Source of the DNA: a virus
Length of the DNA stretch: 37,245 nt
IMG/VR virus record: IMGVR_UViG_3300049053_000025
Span: 1-37,245 of that record
Reading direction: 5' to 3' (one strand)
Position numbers and translations under genes: made by a program. The notes below the pieces were generated by a model. It saw nothing but the letters and a program-made list of their open reading frames with translations. It did not search any database and was not told where the DNA came from. This document shows positions 1 through 7,374 of the stretch, in pieces (positions within the stretch are counted from its first letter, which is position 1; each line of letters begins with the position of its first letter).

Positions 1-1928
1 CCGACGCCCCGCCCGTCGTACCCCCCGCCCTGCGCCGCTGGGACGTCTTCAAGGACACCGTCCGCTGGACCGCCTCCTACTACGGGCACGTCACCGGCTT
101 CCACACCCTCCGCACGCCCGTCTACCTCGCCCGTCTCCTGCTGCGCTCCCCGCGCGGCGCCGGACGGCTCATCGTCCGCTGGGGCAAGTGGGTTGCCGAC
201 ACCGAGGCCCGGCCCGTCGAAGCCAAAGCGGCCGCCTCAGCGGACATCGACGCGTGGCTCGCCCTCTCGCGGGAACACTCCCGCCGCGTCCGCCCGCGCC
301 GTATCGCCTCCCTCGCCGTGGCCACCGCGACCGGCATCACCACCCTGGTCAGCTCGTTCCTGGTGCCCGGCTGGACCCTCACCGCAGCAGTCGCCGCCAC
401 GGCGCTGGTCGGCGTGGCCGGGAAGAAAGGCGACAAGCCCCTCATCACCCGCTACGTCGCCACCAACGTGATGCGCCGCCTCGACTCCACCGAGGTGTTC
501 GACGCGCTCGCCGCCATCGGCATCGAGGGCAAGAAGGGCCGCCGCGGCGTCGAGTTCGCGGCCGAGGTCATGCGCGACGGCCCCGGCTGGCGCGCCGAAG
601 TCGACCTCCCCGCGGGCATCGAAGCCACCGCCGTCCTGGAGAAGCGGGCCGCCCTCGCCGCCGCCATGCGCCGGCCCATCTCCACCGTGTGGCCCGAAGC
701 CGACCGCACCGCCCACCCCGGCCGCCTCGTCCTGTGGGTCGCCCAACGAGACCCCGCCAAGGCCGGCCGCAAGCTGTGGCCACTCATGAAGGACGGCCAG
801 GCCGACGTGTACGAGCCGCTCCCCTTCGGCTTCGACCCGCGCGGCAACCTCGTCGAGATCACCCTCATGTACTCCAACCTGCTGGTCGGAGGCATCCCCG
901 GCTCCGGCAAAACGTCCTGCGCCCTCGCCATCGTGTTGGGCGTCGCCCTCGACCCCACCGCCGAACTGTGGATCTACGAGCTGAAGGGCTCCGGCGACCT
1001 CGACTCCGTCAAACCGATCTGCCACCGGTACGTGTCCGGCGACGAAGACGAAGACCTCGAGGCCGCCCTCGCCGGCATGCGCTCCGGCATCGCCGAATAC
1101 CAGCGCCGCGCCGCGTTCGTGCGCTCCCTGCCCGCCTCCGAAGTCCCCGAGGGCCGCAAGGTCACCCGCGCCCTCGCCGAGAAGTACCCCGAGCAGGACC
1201 TTGGGCCGCGCGTCATCGTCATCGACGAGGTCCAGGAGCTGTTCACCCACGACGACTACAAGGAAGAGGCCGCCGCCCTGGCAACCCGCCTCATCAAGAA
1301 GGCCCGCGCCTACGGCATCATCCTCATCCTCCTGACCCAAAACCCCGACGCCCCGTCCCTGCCCACCTCGGTCTCCAGCTCGGTCGGCACCCGCCTCTGC
1401 CTCGCCGTCATGGACTGGAGGGCCAACAACAACGTCCTCGGCACCGGCGCCTACGACCGCGGCCTGCGCGCCACCGACATCAGCATCGACGAGCAGGGCA
1501 CCGGCATCCTCGCCCGCGGCCGCGAAGGCATCACCGTCCGTGCCGCGTTCATCAAACAGACCGAAGCCGAGGACATCGCAGCGCGCGCCCTCGCCCTCCG
1601 CACCGCGGCCGGCACCCTGTCCGGGCAGTCCGTCGGCGCGGCTGTCGAGGAGCTGGACGTTGAGACGGTCCTCGACCACCTTCGCGCTGTCTGGCCAGAC
1701 GGTGTGGAGGCCGTGCACTCCCACCGGCTCGTCGAGGCCCTCGCCCGCTACCGCAGCGACCAGTACGGGCCGTGGCTGGAGATGGATGCCGCAGCCGCCT
1801 CTACAGCGCTCAGTGCGGCGCTGAAGCCCTTCAAGGTGTCCACTCGGCAGCTCACCATCAGGGAGTGCTGCGGCGGCGCCAAGGGTCTCCGTCACGCCGA
1901 CATCGCGGAGCCCGCAGAGGGCGAATAA
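1..1928 (+). CDS. TraB/FtsK-SpoIIIE-like DNA translocase (5' truncated)
   Basis: The open frame runs in from the window edge (first full codon at base 3), so the start is missing; 641 residues are visible. Streptomyces TraB proteins are FtsK-like hexameric motors that move double-stranded plasmid DNA between mycelial cells. Seen here: a basic N-terminal stretch, a hydrophobic pair of membrane segments at about bases 300-425, Walker A GGIPGSGKTS at 888-917, Walker B RVIVIDEVQEL near 1212-1240, and an FtsK-type motif LLTQNPDAPSLP. The C-terminal 60 residues could be the winged-helix DNA-recognition domain typical of TraB. TAA ends it at 1926-1928. A repeat cluster follows directly, as clt does behind traB in Streptomyces plasmids. 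An FtsK-domain protein with membrane segments is unusual in a tailed phage, where packaging is done by the terminase. Family assignment is firm; a role in conjugation is inferred. Confidence 0.85.
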   Translation, partial: DAPPVVPPALRRWDVFKDTVRWTASYYGHVTGFHTLRTPVYLARLLLRSPRGAGRLIVRWGKWVADTEARPVEAKAAASADIDAWLALSREHSRRVRPRRIASLAVATATGITTLVSSFLVPGWTLTAAVAATALVGVAGKKGDKPLITRYVATNVMRRLDSTEVFDALAAIGIEGKKGRRGVEFAAEVMRDGPGWRAEVDLPAGIEATAVLEKRAALAAAMRRPISTVWPEADRTAHPGRLVLWVAQRDPAKAGRKLWPLMKDGQADVYEPLPFGFDPRGNLVEITLMYSNLLVGGIPGSGKTSCALAIVLGVALDPTAELWIYELKGSGDLDSVKPICHRYVSGDEDEDLEAALAGMRSGIAEYQRRAAFVRSLPASEVPEGRKVTRALAEKYPEQDLGPRVIVIDEVQELFTHDDYKEEAAALATRLIKKARAYGIILILLTQNPDAPSLPTSVSSSVGTRLCLAVMDWRANNNVLGTGAYDRGLRATDISIDEQGTGILARGREGITVRAAFIKQTEAEDIAARALALRTAAGTLSGQSVGAAVEELDVETVLDHLRAVWPDGVEAVHSHRLVEALARYRSDQYGPWLEMDAAAASTALSAALKPFKVSTRQLTIRECCGGAKGLRHADIAEPAEGE

Positions 1929-1941
1929 GGGGTCTCAGGAC

Positions 1942-2030
1942 GGTTTCGGATCAAGGCTGTGGTTTCACCTCGGTCCGAAACCGGTTTCGCCCCCGATATC
2001 GGCCCCCACCTGCACAGTTTCGAGTTTCGA
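1942..2030. repeat. GTTTCG repeat cluster, candidate clt / TraB recognition sequences
   Basis: Six GTTTC-core motifs lie within 89 bp right after the TraB-like gene: GGTTTCGGA (1942-1950), GGTTTCAC (1961-1968), TCCGAAACC (1974-1982, inverted), GGTTTCGC (1983-1990) and two tandem GTTTCGA units (2017-2023, 2024-2030). CGAAACCGGTTTCG at 1976-1989 is a perfect 14-bp palindrome. The first and third motifs form 9-bp inverted arms 23 bp apart. Known TraB proteins bind 8-bp repeats in a clt locus next to traB; this assignment by position and repetition is inference. Confidence 0.5.
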
Positions 2031-2118
2031 GCCCTCACACCCGGCCCCGTATCCGGCCCGGAACAGCGCCCTCGACGACCACCTTCCAACCCGATGTCAC
2101 CCACCAACTGGAGACCTG

Positions 2119-2301
2119 ATGGCTTCCCCCTGGACCGAGTACGGCGACTGCCCCAAGTGCGGCAAGGCCGTGGCCCTGGTCAACCCCCGCCATGGCGACG
2201 GATCCACTCGCCACACCCGCTGGCACAAGAACGCCGCAGGCGACTGGTGCCGCGCCGAAGTCGAGGACGGATGGCGCCGCACCCGCGAACTGCAGCCCTG
2301 A
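2119..2301 (+). CDS. Small CxxC protein, 60 aa
   Basis: ATG start preceded by GGAG at a suitable distance. The 60-residue product is hydrophilic, has one CPKC knuckle near the N-terminus, a later single Cys, and several His and Trp residues. This resembles half of a zinc ribbon. It lies between the clt-like repeats and a small HTH gene. No family is recognised; similar short CxxC proteins are common in actinophages and AICEs. A metal-binding or nucleic-acid-binding role is only a guess. Confidence 0.6.
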   Translation: MASPWTEYGDCPKCGKAVALVNPRHGDGSTRHTRWHKNAAGDWCRAEVEDGWRRTRELQP

Positions 2302-2325
2302 CCCGAGCAGCGGCACCATGGGGGC

Positions 2326-2526
2326 ATGGACCAGCCCATCCGCTACGGCCACCTCACCGCCGAACAGACCCGCCAGGCCCTCGGCGGCATCAGTGCGGGC
2401 GCCCTCCGCAACCTCGTCTACCGGGGCAGACTCAAGCGATCCGGTGGCACCGACCGATACCCGTACTACGCCATCGCCGACGTCGCCGCAGTCGCCGCAC
2501 AACGCCGACAACGCGCATCCGCTTGA
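2326..2526 (+). CDS. Small MerR/AlpA-type helix-turn-helix protein, 66 aa
   Basis: The 66-residue protein starts at ATG 2326. Its pattern, LTAEQTRQALGGISAGALRN then LVYRGRLKRSGG then YPYYAIADVAAVAA, is that of a helix-turn-helix with wing as in MerR-like, AlpA-like and excisionase proteins: a recognition helix, a basic turn, then a beta wing with aromatic residues. Such proteins bind DNA as regulators or recombination directionality factors. This is the second such protein in the window (the other is at 28123). It sits 24 nt after the CxxC gene and is followed by a hairpin terminator, so it probably ends a small transcription unit. Specific role unknown. Confidence 0.65.
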   Translation: MDQPIRYGHLTAEQTRQALGGISAGALRNLVYRGRLKRSGGTDRYPYYAIADVAAVAAQRRQRASA

Positions 2527-2594
2527 CCGCAGGTCAGACACTGTGTGACGATCCCGGTGAACACCTGTGCCCTCAACCGGCACCACAGACGCAC

Positions 2595-2633
2595 ACGAAG
2601 CCCCAGCCGACTGCTCACCGGCTGGGGCTTCGT
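2595..2633 (+). terminator. Strong hairpin terminator
   Basis: The arms ACGAAGCCCCAGCCG (2595-2609) and CGGCTGGGGCTTCGT (2619-2633) pair perfectly over 15 bp around a 9-nt loop. Long GC stems without a marked U-tract are usual Streptomyces terminators. It would end transcription from the TraB and HTH side. Confidence 0.75.
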
Positions 2634-2778
2634 CGTGCCAGCGTGCGGGGCCGCGTCCGCTGCTCTGGCGCAGCGCCTGGCAGGGAGCCCTGAGCGGCGT
2701 AAGTCCTGCCGCGAGGCGTTGAGACTCCGGCGGCCCCGCACTCACAACCACCCCGGTGCGGGGGTGGAGGGGAGCGGT

Positions 2779-2804
2779 TGCCCGGGTGCCCCAACACCCG
2801 GGCA
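2779..2804. terminator. GC hairpin, possible terminator
   Basis: GCCCGGGTG (2780-2788) pairs with CACCCGGGC (2795-2803) across a 6-nt loop, with one more T-A pair outside. No U-tract follows. It lies 45 nt before a small membrane protein gene and may be a terminator or part of a packaging site. Confidence 0.45.
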
Positions 2805-2848
2805 GCCCGCCACACCTGGCGATCAACTGCCCCTGACAGGAGATAGCA

Positions 2849-3016
2849 ATGAGCCTCATCCTCGCTGTACTCACGGTTCTCGCTGCCATCAGCACCGTCA
2901 TCAACGCCGTCCGGTCCGACCGCTACGCGCGCCAGGCGCAGAGTGCCACCCTGCGAGCGGAAGCCCTAACTCGCCAGGCCGCTGACGTCCGTCGAGCCAC
3001 CAGGGCACGCACGTAG
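2849..3016 (+). CDS. Small single-span membrane protein, 55 aa
   Basis: ATG 2849 follows AGGAGA at 2838-2843. The 55-residue product has a hydrophobic first 20 residues (MSLILAVLTVLAAISTVINA), enough for one membrane span, then a basic Arg-rich amphipathic tail. The stop TAG at 3014-3016 is 4 nt before the HNH gene, so translation is probably coupled. No family recognised; function unknown. It is the first gene after the gene-free stretch and so may open the packaging operon. Confidence 0.6.
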   Translation: MSLILAVLTVLAAISTVINAVRSDRYARQAQSATLRAEALTRQAADVRRATRART

Positions 3017-3020
3017 ATCC

Positions 3021-3374
3021 ATGCCACGCAAGGCCATGCAGGTCTGCCCCACACCAGGCTGCCCCACCCTCACCCCAGCAGGACGCTGCCCCACCTGCCA
3101 GGCCAAAGCCAGAGCAGCCAGACCCCAGCCCACCCAGCGCGGCTACAACACGGCATGGCGCAAGGCCAGCGCCGAGTACCTACGTGACCATCCCTGGTGC
3201 GAGTGCCCCGAGTGCACAGCCCTCCCCCTGCTACAGCGCGACCTCGCAACCGAGGTCGACCACATCGACGGCCTCGGACCACTCGGACCGAGAGGCTTCG
3301 ACCCCACCAACTGGCAAGCCATGAGCAAACGCCACCACTCCCGCAAAACCGCAGCCGAAACCTGGGGAACATGA
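3021..3374 (+). CDS. HNH endonuclease, packaging-associated
   Basis: This 117-residue protein has two N-terminal cysteine pairs (C9/C14, then CPTC near 23-26), a third cysteine cluster WCECPEC near 59-65, and the HNH core VDHIDG (D80, H81), N97 and KRHHSRKT (H105/H106). Small HNH nucleases encoded just upstream of the terminase are a known part of cos-type packaging machines in HK97-like siphophages, where they act with the large terminase in DNA cleavage. Position (two genes before the terminase) and length fit that class. No strong ribosome site precedes ATG 3021; the 4-nt gap from the previous stop suggests translational coupling. Confidence 0.85.
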   Translation: MPRKAMQVCPTPGCPTLTPAGRCPTCQAKARAARPQPTQRGYNTAWRKASAEYLRDHPWCECPECTALPLLQRDLATEVDHIDGLGPLGPRGFDPTNWQAMSKRHHSRKTAAETWGT

Positions 3375-3378
3375 GGGC

Positions 3379-3588
3379 ATGGACAACACGGGATGGTTCG
3401 GCTGCGACGAGGGCGACGACACAGAGGTGCCCAACCCTGACTTCCCATGGCAGCCCGTCCTCCAACTGCCAGGCCACCAGGTCAGGCTGGGCATCTGGTT
3501 CCGCACCGAGGACGACTGCCTGGGGTTCATCACCAGCGAGGTGATCGGCAAAGGCCTCTTCCCATGGGCTGACGATCACGCCGGGTGA
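3379..3588 (+). CDS. Hypothetical acidic protein, 69 aa
   Basis: ATG 3379 is 4 nt after the HNH stop, with GAGG just upstream. The product is acidic with several Trp and Phe residues (DFPW, GIWF, LFPWAD). I recognise no family. Its place between HNH and the terminase suggests a late gene in the packaging operon. It ends before a 150-bp dyad-rich stretch. Confidence 0.55.
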   Translation: MDNTGWFGCDEGDDTEVPNPDFPWQPVLQLPGHQVRLGIWFRTEDDCLGFITSEVIGKGLFPWADDHAG

Positions 3589-3739
3589 TCGGACCCAGGG
3601 GGGTGACCCCCGGCCGGCGTGGGGGTGAACAGCGCGGGGGAGGGCGCTGCCTGGTCCGTCGGGTTCAGAGGGTCCCCGCTTGTCACGCAAGGTGACGGCT
3701 TGGTGCTGCGCAATGCAGCGCGTTGAAGGAGTGATCGAC
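3589..3739. other. Dyad-rich stretch before terminase, candidate cos region
   Basis: No gene is seen. Three dyads occur: GGGGGT-G-ACCCCC (3599-3611), GTCAC-GCAAG-GTGAC (3682-3696) and GCTGC-GCAAT-GCAGC (3705-3719). The last two have the same 5+5+5 layout, nearly the same centre, and are 8 bp apart. In phages with HNH plus terminase genes, the cos cleavage and small-terminase binding sites commonly lie here. Assignment is inferred from context. Confidence 0.35.
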
Positions 3740-4222
3740 ATGCCCCGTGGTGGAGCGCGCGCGGTCTCCGGGCCGCCGCCGGACCCGAGGTCGCTGCGCA
3801 GCACGAGGTCCCAGGACAAGGGCGGGTGGCGGACGCTGCCCGCCGAGGGCCGCGGCGAGCCGGCGCCCGAGTGGCCGCTGACGACCCCGTCCGACCGTGA
3901 GCTGGACCTGTGGGAGGACCTGTGGGCGAAGCCTCAGGCCGTGGCGTGGGAGGACATGGGGCAGGAGCTCGAGGTTGCCCTGTTCGCGCGGACGCTCGCT
4001 GAGGCCGAGCGGGCCGACGGGCGGGTGGACGTGAAGAAGATGGTGCGCGGGTACCTCGACTCGCTCGGGCTGAGCGTGGCGGGTATGAACCGCAACCGGT
4101 GGAAGGTCGCCCCCGCGCTGGAGGGCGAGGATGAGGGAGCGCCGGAGACCGCGGCCCCGGCCGTGCGGCGCCCGTCGGCCCGTGACCGGCTGAAGGTCGT
4201 GCCCAGTGGCGAAGGGGCCTGA
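3740..4222 (+). CDS. Terminase small subunit
   Basis: Start ATG 3740 is chosen because GAAGGAG lies at 3725-3731, 8 nt upstream; an in-frame TTG at 3680 has no such site. The 160-residue protein has a disordered Pro/Arg/Gly-rich N-terminus, a helical middle (acidic, Trp-rich SDRELDLWEDLWAKPQ, then long helices), and a charged C-terminal tail. This is the usual build of actinophage small terminases of the P27-like group, which recognise the packaging site and load the large subunit. The end overlaps the large subunit by 17 nt. Assignment rests mainly on length and position. Confidence 0.75.
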   Translation: MPRGGARAVSGPPPDPRSLRSTRSQDKGGWRTLPAEGRGEPAPEWPLTTPSDRELDLWEDLWAKPQAVAWEDMGQELEVALFARTLAEAERADGRVDVKKMVRGYLDSLGLSVAGMNRNRWKVAPALEGEDEGAPETAAPAVRRPSARDRLKVVPSGEGA

Positions 4223-5858
4223 CGCCGGGCCCGAGTTCGTCGTCGACTTCCCGACCCTGTGGATCGTTCCGGACTGGATCGAACACCACTGCCCGGTTCC
4301 GGACGGTTTCCGTGCGGGCGAGGACATGCAGCTGTACCCGTGGCAGCTGTGGTGCACGGCCAACCACTACCGGGTGAAGCCCGGCGTTGATCCGTACCGG
4401 GAGAATGGTGAGCGTCGGTTCGCCTCTGCGTTCCACTACCGGCGCAGTCAGATCGTGGCTCCGCAGAAGACGGGCAAGGGTCCGTGGTCGGCGACGATCG
4501 TCCTTGCTGAGGCGGCCGGCCCGGTCGTGTTCGACGGGTGGGCGCGCGGCGGCGAGCGGTACCGGTGCTCGGATCATGGATGTGGGTGCGGCTGGTGGTA
4601 CGAGTACGAGCCGGGTGACCCCATGGGGACGCCGTGGCCGACTCCGCTGATCCAGTTGATGGCCACGTCGGAGTCGCAGGTCGACAACGTGTACCGGCCG
4701 CTTCAGTCGATGGTGAAGAGGGGCCCGCTCGGCGAGTTGATGAAGGTGGGCGAGGAGTTCACCCGGGTCGGCGATGACGGGAAGATCGAGACGGTGACGT
4801 CGTCCGCGCTGTCGCGGCTGGGCAACCCAATCGTCTTCGCCCTGCAGGACGAGTCCGGGCTGTACACGGCGGCGAACAAGTTGCGGAAGACCGCCGAGAG
4901 TCAGCGCCGGGGCGCGGCCGGTATGGGCGGCCGGTCGATGGAGACGACGAACGGGTGGGATCCGTCCGAGGCCTCGGTCGCGCAGACGACGCATGAGGCC
5001 AAGGCGAAGGACATTTTCAAGTACCACCCTGAGGCGCCGAAGTCGCTGTCGTACAGCAACAAGCGGGACCGCCGGAAGATCCACGCTGTGGTGTATGCGG
5101 GCTCGTCGCACGTCGACCTCGACGCCATCGAGGCCGAGGCGTCCGAGATCATGGAGAAGGATCCGGCGCAGGCTGAGCGGTTCTTCGGGAACCGGTGTGT
5201 GGCCGGTACGGCGTCCTGGCTGGACGGCGCGAAGTGGGCGGCCAGGGCGAAGCGGCGGCGCGTGCCGCCGGGCACGCGGATCGTCCTCGGCTTCGACGGC
5301 TCGGACGTGGACGACTGGACCGCGATCCGCGCAGAGACGATGGACGGCTACCAGTTCACGCCGCTGTACGGGCCGGAGGATGCGCCGACGATCTGGAACC
5401 CCGCCGACTATGACGGCCAGGTGCCGCGCGCCGAAGTGCGGGCGGCGTTGGACCAGGTGATGCGCCGGTACGACGTGGTGCGGCTGTACGCGGATCCGCC
5501 GTACTGGGAGAGCGAGGTCGACGAGTGGGTTGACGAGTACGGCGAGGAGCGGGTGATCCGCTGGCATACGCGCCGCATCGTTCAGATGCACGCGGCGTGT
5601 GAGCGGCTGAAGACGGACGTCCTCAAGCGCAACAGCAAGGGGTGGGCATTCACCCATGACGGGTGCCCGATCACGCAGTCGCACATCGAGAACACCCGCG
5701 CGGCCGCGCGGCCGATGGACCGGTACGTCCTGCGTAAGGCAAGCCCCGTCCAGAAGATCGACGCCACGGTCACCAGCGTCCTGGCGCACGAGGCGCTGGG
5801 CGACGTCATCGCCGCGGGCCTGGCCGAGCGCACCGTGTCCTACTACTACGGCGGTTGA
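4206..5858 (+). CDS. Terminase large subunit
   Basis: GTG start inside the end of the small subunit gene; 550 residues. It is the ATP-driven packaging motor and nuclease. The N-terminal ATPase half shows a Walker-A-like loop APQKTGKGPW, then the Walker B segment IVFALQDESGLY with the catalytic DE. The C-terminal nuclease half begins at RIVLGFDGSDVDDWTAI with acidic metal ligands, followed by RLYADPPYWESEVDEW and a last conserved stretch ending HEALGDVIAAG. Length and motif order are those of HK97/TerL-type enzymes of actinophages. It contains no TTA codon, unlike the terminases of some Streptomyces phages that are bldA-dependent. Confidence 0.92.
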   Translation: MAKGPDAGPEFVVDFPTLWIVPDWIEHHCPVPDGFRAGEDMQLYPWQLWCTANHYRVKPGVDPYRENGERRFASAFHYRRSQIVAPQKTGKGPWSATIVLAEAAGPVVFDGWARGGERYRCSDHGCGCGWWYEYEPGDPMGTPWPTPLIQLMATSESQVDNVYRPLQSMVKRGPLGELMKVGEEFTRVGDDGKIETVTSSALSRLGNPIVFALQDESGLYTAANKLRKTAESQRRGAAGMGGRSMETTNGWDPSEASVAQTTHEAKAKDIFKYHPEAPKSLSYSNKRDRRKIHAVVYAGSSHVDLDAIEAEASEIMEKDPAQAERFFGNRCVAGTASWLDGAKWAARAKRRRVPPGTRIVLGFDGSDVDDWTAIRAETMDGYQFTPLYGPEDAPTIWNPADYDGQVPRAEVRAALDQVMRRYDVVRLYADPPYWESEVDEWVDEYGEERVIRWHTRRIVQMHAACERLKTDVLKRNSKGWAFTHDGCPITQSHIENTRAAARPMDRYVLRKASPVQKIDATVTSVLAHEALGDVIAAGLAERTVSYYYGG

Positions 5859-5868
5859 GGAGGGCCTG

Positions 5869-7374
5869 ATGGCTACGGAGGGGCAGGCTCTCCAGCTGGT
5901 GGCGCTGCTGGAGAACGAACTGATCCGCCGGCGCGGTCCGATCGACCGGTACAACGCCTATTACCGGGGCGACCACCCGCTGAAGTTCGCGTCAGCGGAG
6001 TTCGCGAAGTTCCACGGGGCGCGTTACAAGGACTTCAGCGACAACTGGACGCAGGTCGTCGCCGACTCCCCGGTCGAGCGGCTGACCGTGACGGGGTTCC
6101 TCGCCGACGGCGAGACGGAGGCGGACAAGGATCTGTGGCGGGTGTGGCAGGTCAACGGTCTCGACGCCGACAGCCAGCTGGGGTTCCTCGGCGCGGTGAC
6201 CGGGGCTCGGTGTTTCGTGCTGGTGTGGGGCGATCCCGACGACCCGGACATGCCCGTCGTCACGTTCGAGGACGCGTCGCAGTCGATCGTCGCCTACGAA
6301 CCCGGCTCGCGCCGGAACCGCAGGGCGGCGCTGAAGCGGTGGCAGGACGGTAACCAGGACTACGCCACGCTGTACCTGAAGAACGAGGTGTGGAAGTTCT
6401 GCCGCCCGCTCGCGCAGCAGGACAAGTCCCCGCAGATGGCGGACGTCGACGAGGAGCTGAAGCGGTGGCAGCCGCGGGAGATGGGCGACGAGCCGAACCC
6501 GCAGCCCAACCCGATGGGTGTCGTGCCGATGGTGGAGCTCCCCAACAAGCCGATGCTGGTTGAGGATCCGATCAGCGATGTCGGCGGCGTCGTCGCGATG
6601 CAGGACGCGATCAACCTGGTGTGGGCGCAGTTGTTCACCGCGAGCGACGCGGCGTCGTTCCCTCAGCGCGTGGTCATGGGTGCCGAACGCCCGATGATCC
6701 CGAAGCTGAACAGTGCGGGCGAGATCATCGGTCAGCAGCCCGTCGACCTCGACAAGTTCATGGTGGACCGGGTCGCATGGATCACCGGCAAGGACGCTCG
6801 GATCGACTCGTGGCCGGCCGCGAACCTGGCCATGTACACCGGGATCCTGGAGGTCGCCGTCGGCCACCTGGCCGCGCAGTCCCGCACCCCGCAGCACTAC
6901 CTGATCGGGAAGATGGCCAACCTCGCCGAGGGCGCGCTGCTCGCGGCGGAGACCGGCCTCGTCAAACGCTGCGACGAGAAGATCCTTTGGTACGGGCAAG
7001 GCCTGCGTGAGGTGGGCCGGCTGATCGCGCTCGCCAAGGGTGAGGACGCGAAGGCTCAGGCGCTGCGTTCGGGCCGGGTGCTGTGGGCGGACACCGAGTC
7101 CCGCAGCCACGCGCAGATGGCCGATGCGCTGCTGAAGCTGAAGCAGCTCGGGTTCCCCTTCGAGTGGCTGGCCCTGCGCTACGGGCTGACGCCGACGGAG
7201 GTGGCCGACGTGGTGACGATGCGGGAGCGGGAGATGGAGATGGACCCGGTCGCCGAGATCACCCGCACCCTGACCGCGGGGGCGCCCGAGCCGCCCGGCG
7301 CCGACGTCCCGGGGGCGGAGGTCGAGGAACCGGATGAGCTGGAGGACGCGGATGCCGAGGAGGCTGCGGCGTGA
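5869..7374 (+). CDS. Portal protein (SPP1 gp6-like)
   Basis: ATG 5869 with GAGGAGGG just upstream, 10 nt after the terminase stop; 501 residues. The portal is the dodecameric ring at one capsid vertex through which DNA passes. Seen: YNAYYRGDHPLKF near the N-terminus, the NWTQVVADSPVERL segment, a central VPMVELPN motif, SDVGGVVAMQDAINLVWAQL, and the SRTPQHYLIG segment typical of SPP1 gp6-like actinophage portals. An acidic low-complexity C-terminus ends the protein. The stop overlaps the next GTG (gtga), so portal and minor head protein are coupled. Confidence 0.92.
   Translation: MATEGQALQLVALLENELIRRRGPIDRYNAYYRGDHPLKFASAEFAKFHGARYKDFSDNWTQVVADSPVERLTVTGFLADGETEADKDLWRVWQVNGLDADSQLGFLGAVTGARCFVLVWGDPDDPDMPVVTFEDASQSIVAYEPGSRRNRRAALKRWQDGNQDYATLYLKNEVWKFCRPLAQQDKSPQMADVDEELKRWQPREMGDEPNPQPNPMGVVPMVELPNKPMLVEDPISDVGGVVAMQDAINLVWAQLFTASDAASFPQRVVMGAERPMIPKLNSAGEIIGQQPVDLDKFMVDRVAWITGKDARIDSWPAANLAMYTGILEVAVGHLAAQSRTPQHYLIGKMANLAEGALLAAETGLVKRCDEKILWYGQGLREVGRLIALAKGEDAKAQALRSGRVLWADTESRSHAQMADALLKLKQLGFPFEWLALRYGLTPTEVADVVTMREREMEMDPVAEITRTLTAGAPEPPGADVPGAEVEEPDELEDADAEEAAA

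Larger units (their letters stand above)
2527..2848. other. Gene-free stretch with two hairpins
   Basis: I see no credible gene here; the open frames crossing it lack start signals and family resemblance. It holds a long perfect hairpin at 2595-2633 and a second GC hairpin at 2779-2804. It separates the transfer-related genes from the packaging genes, so it may hold a terminator and a promoter for the late genes, and is one of two candidate places for a packaging (cos) site. Confidence 0.5.

Noticed and set aside
188-1895. Long open frames in other frames and on the minus strand over the TraB gene
   Set aside because: Arg/Pro/Gly-rich shadow frames caused by high GC; no ribosome sites and no family resemblance. 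The same holds for the large minus-strand frames over 3576-5954, 8394-10244 and 29052-31694.
2545-2985. Open frame from GTG 2545 spanning the gene-free stretch
   Set aside because: It crosses two hairpins, is compositionally a shadow frame, and overlaps the well-started small membrane protein at 2849.
3680-3739. TTG start for the small terminase
   Set aside because: No ribosome site, and it would run through the dyads at 3682-3719; ATG 3740 has GAAGGAG at the right distance.
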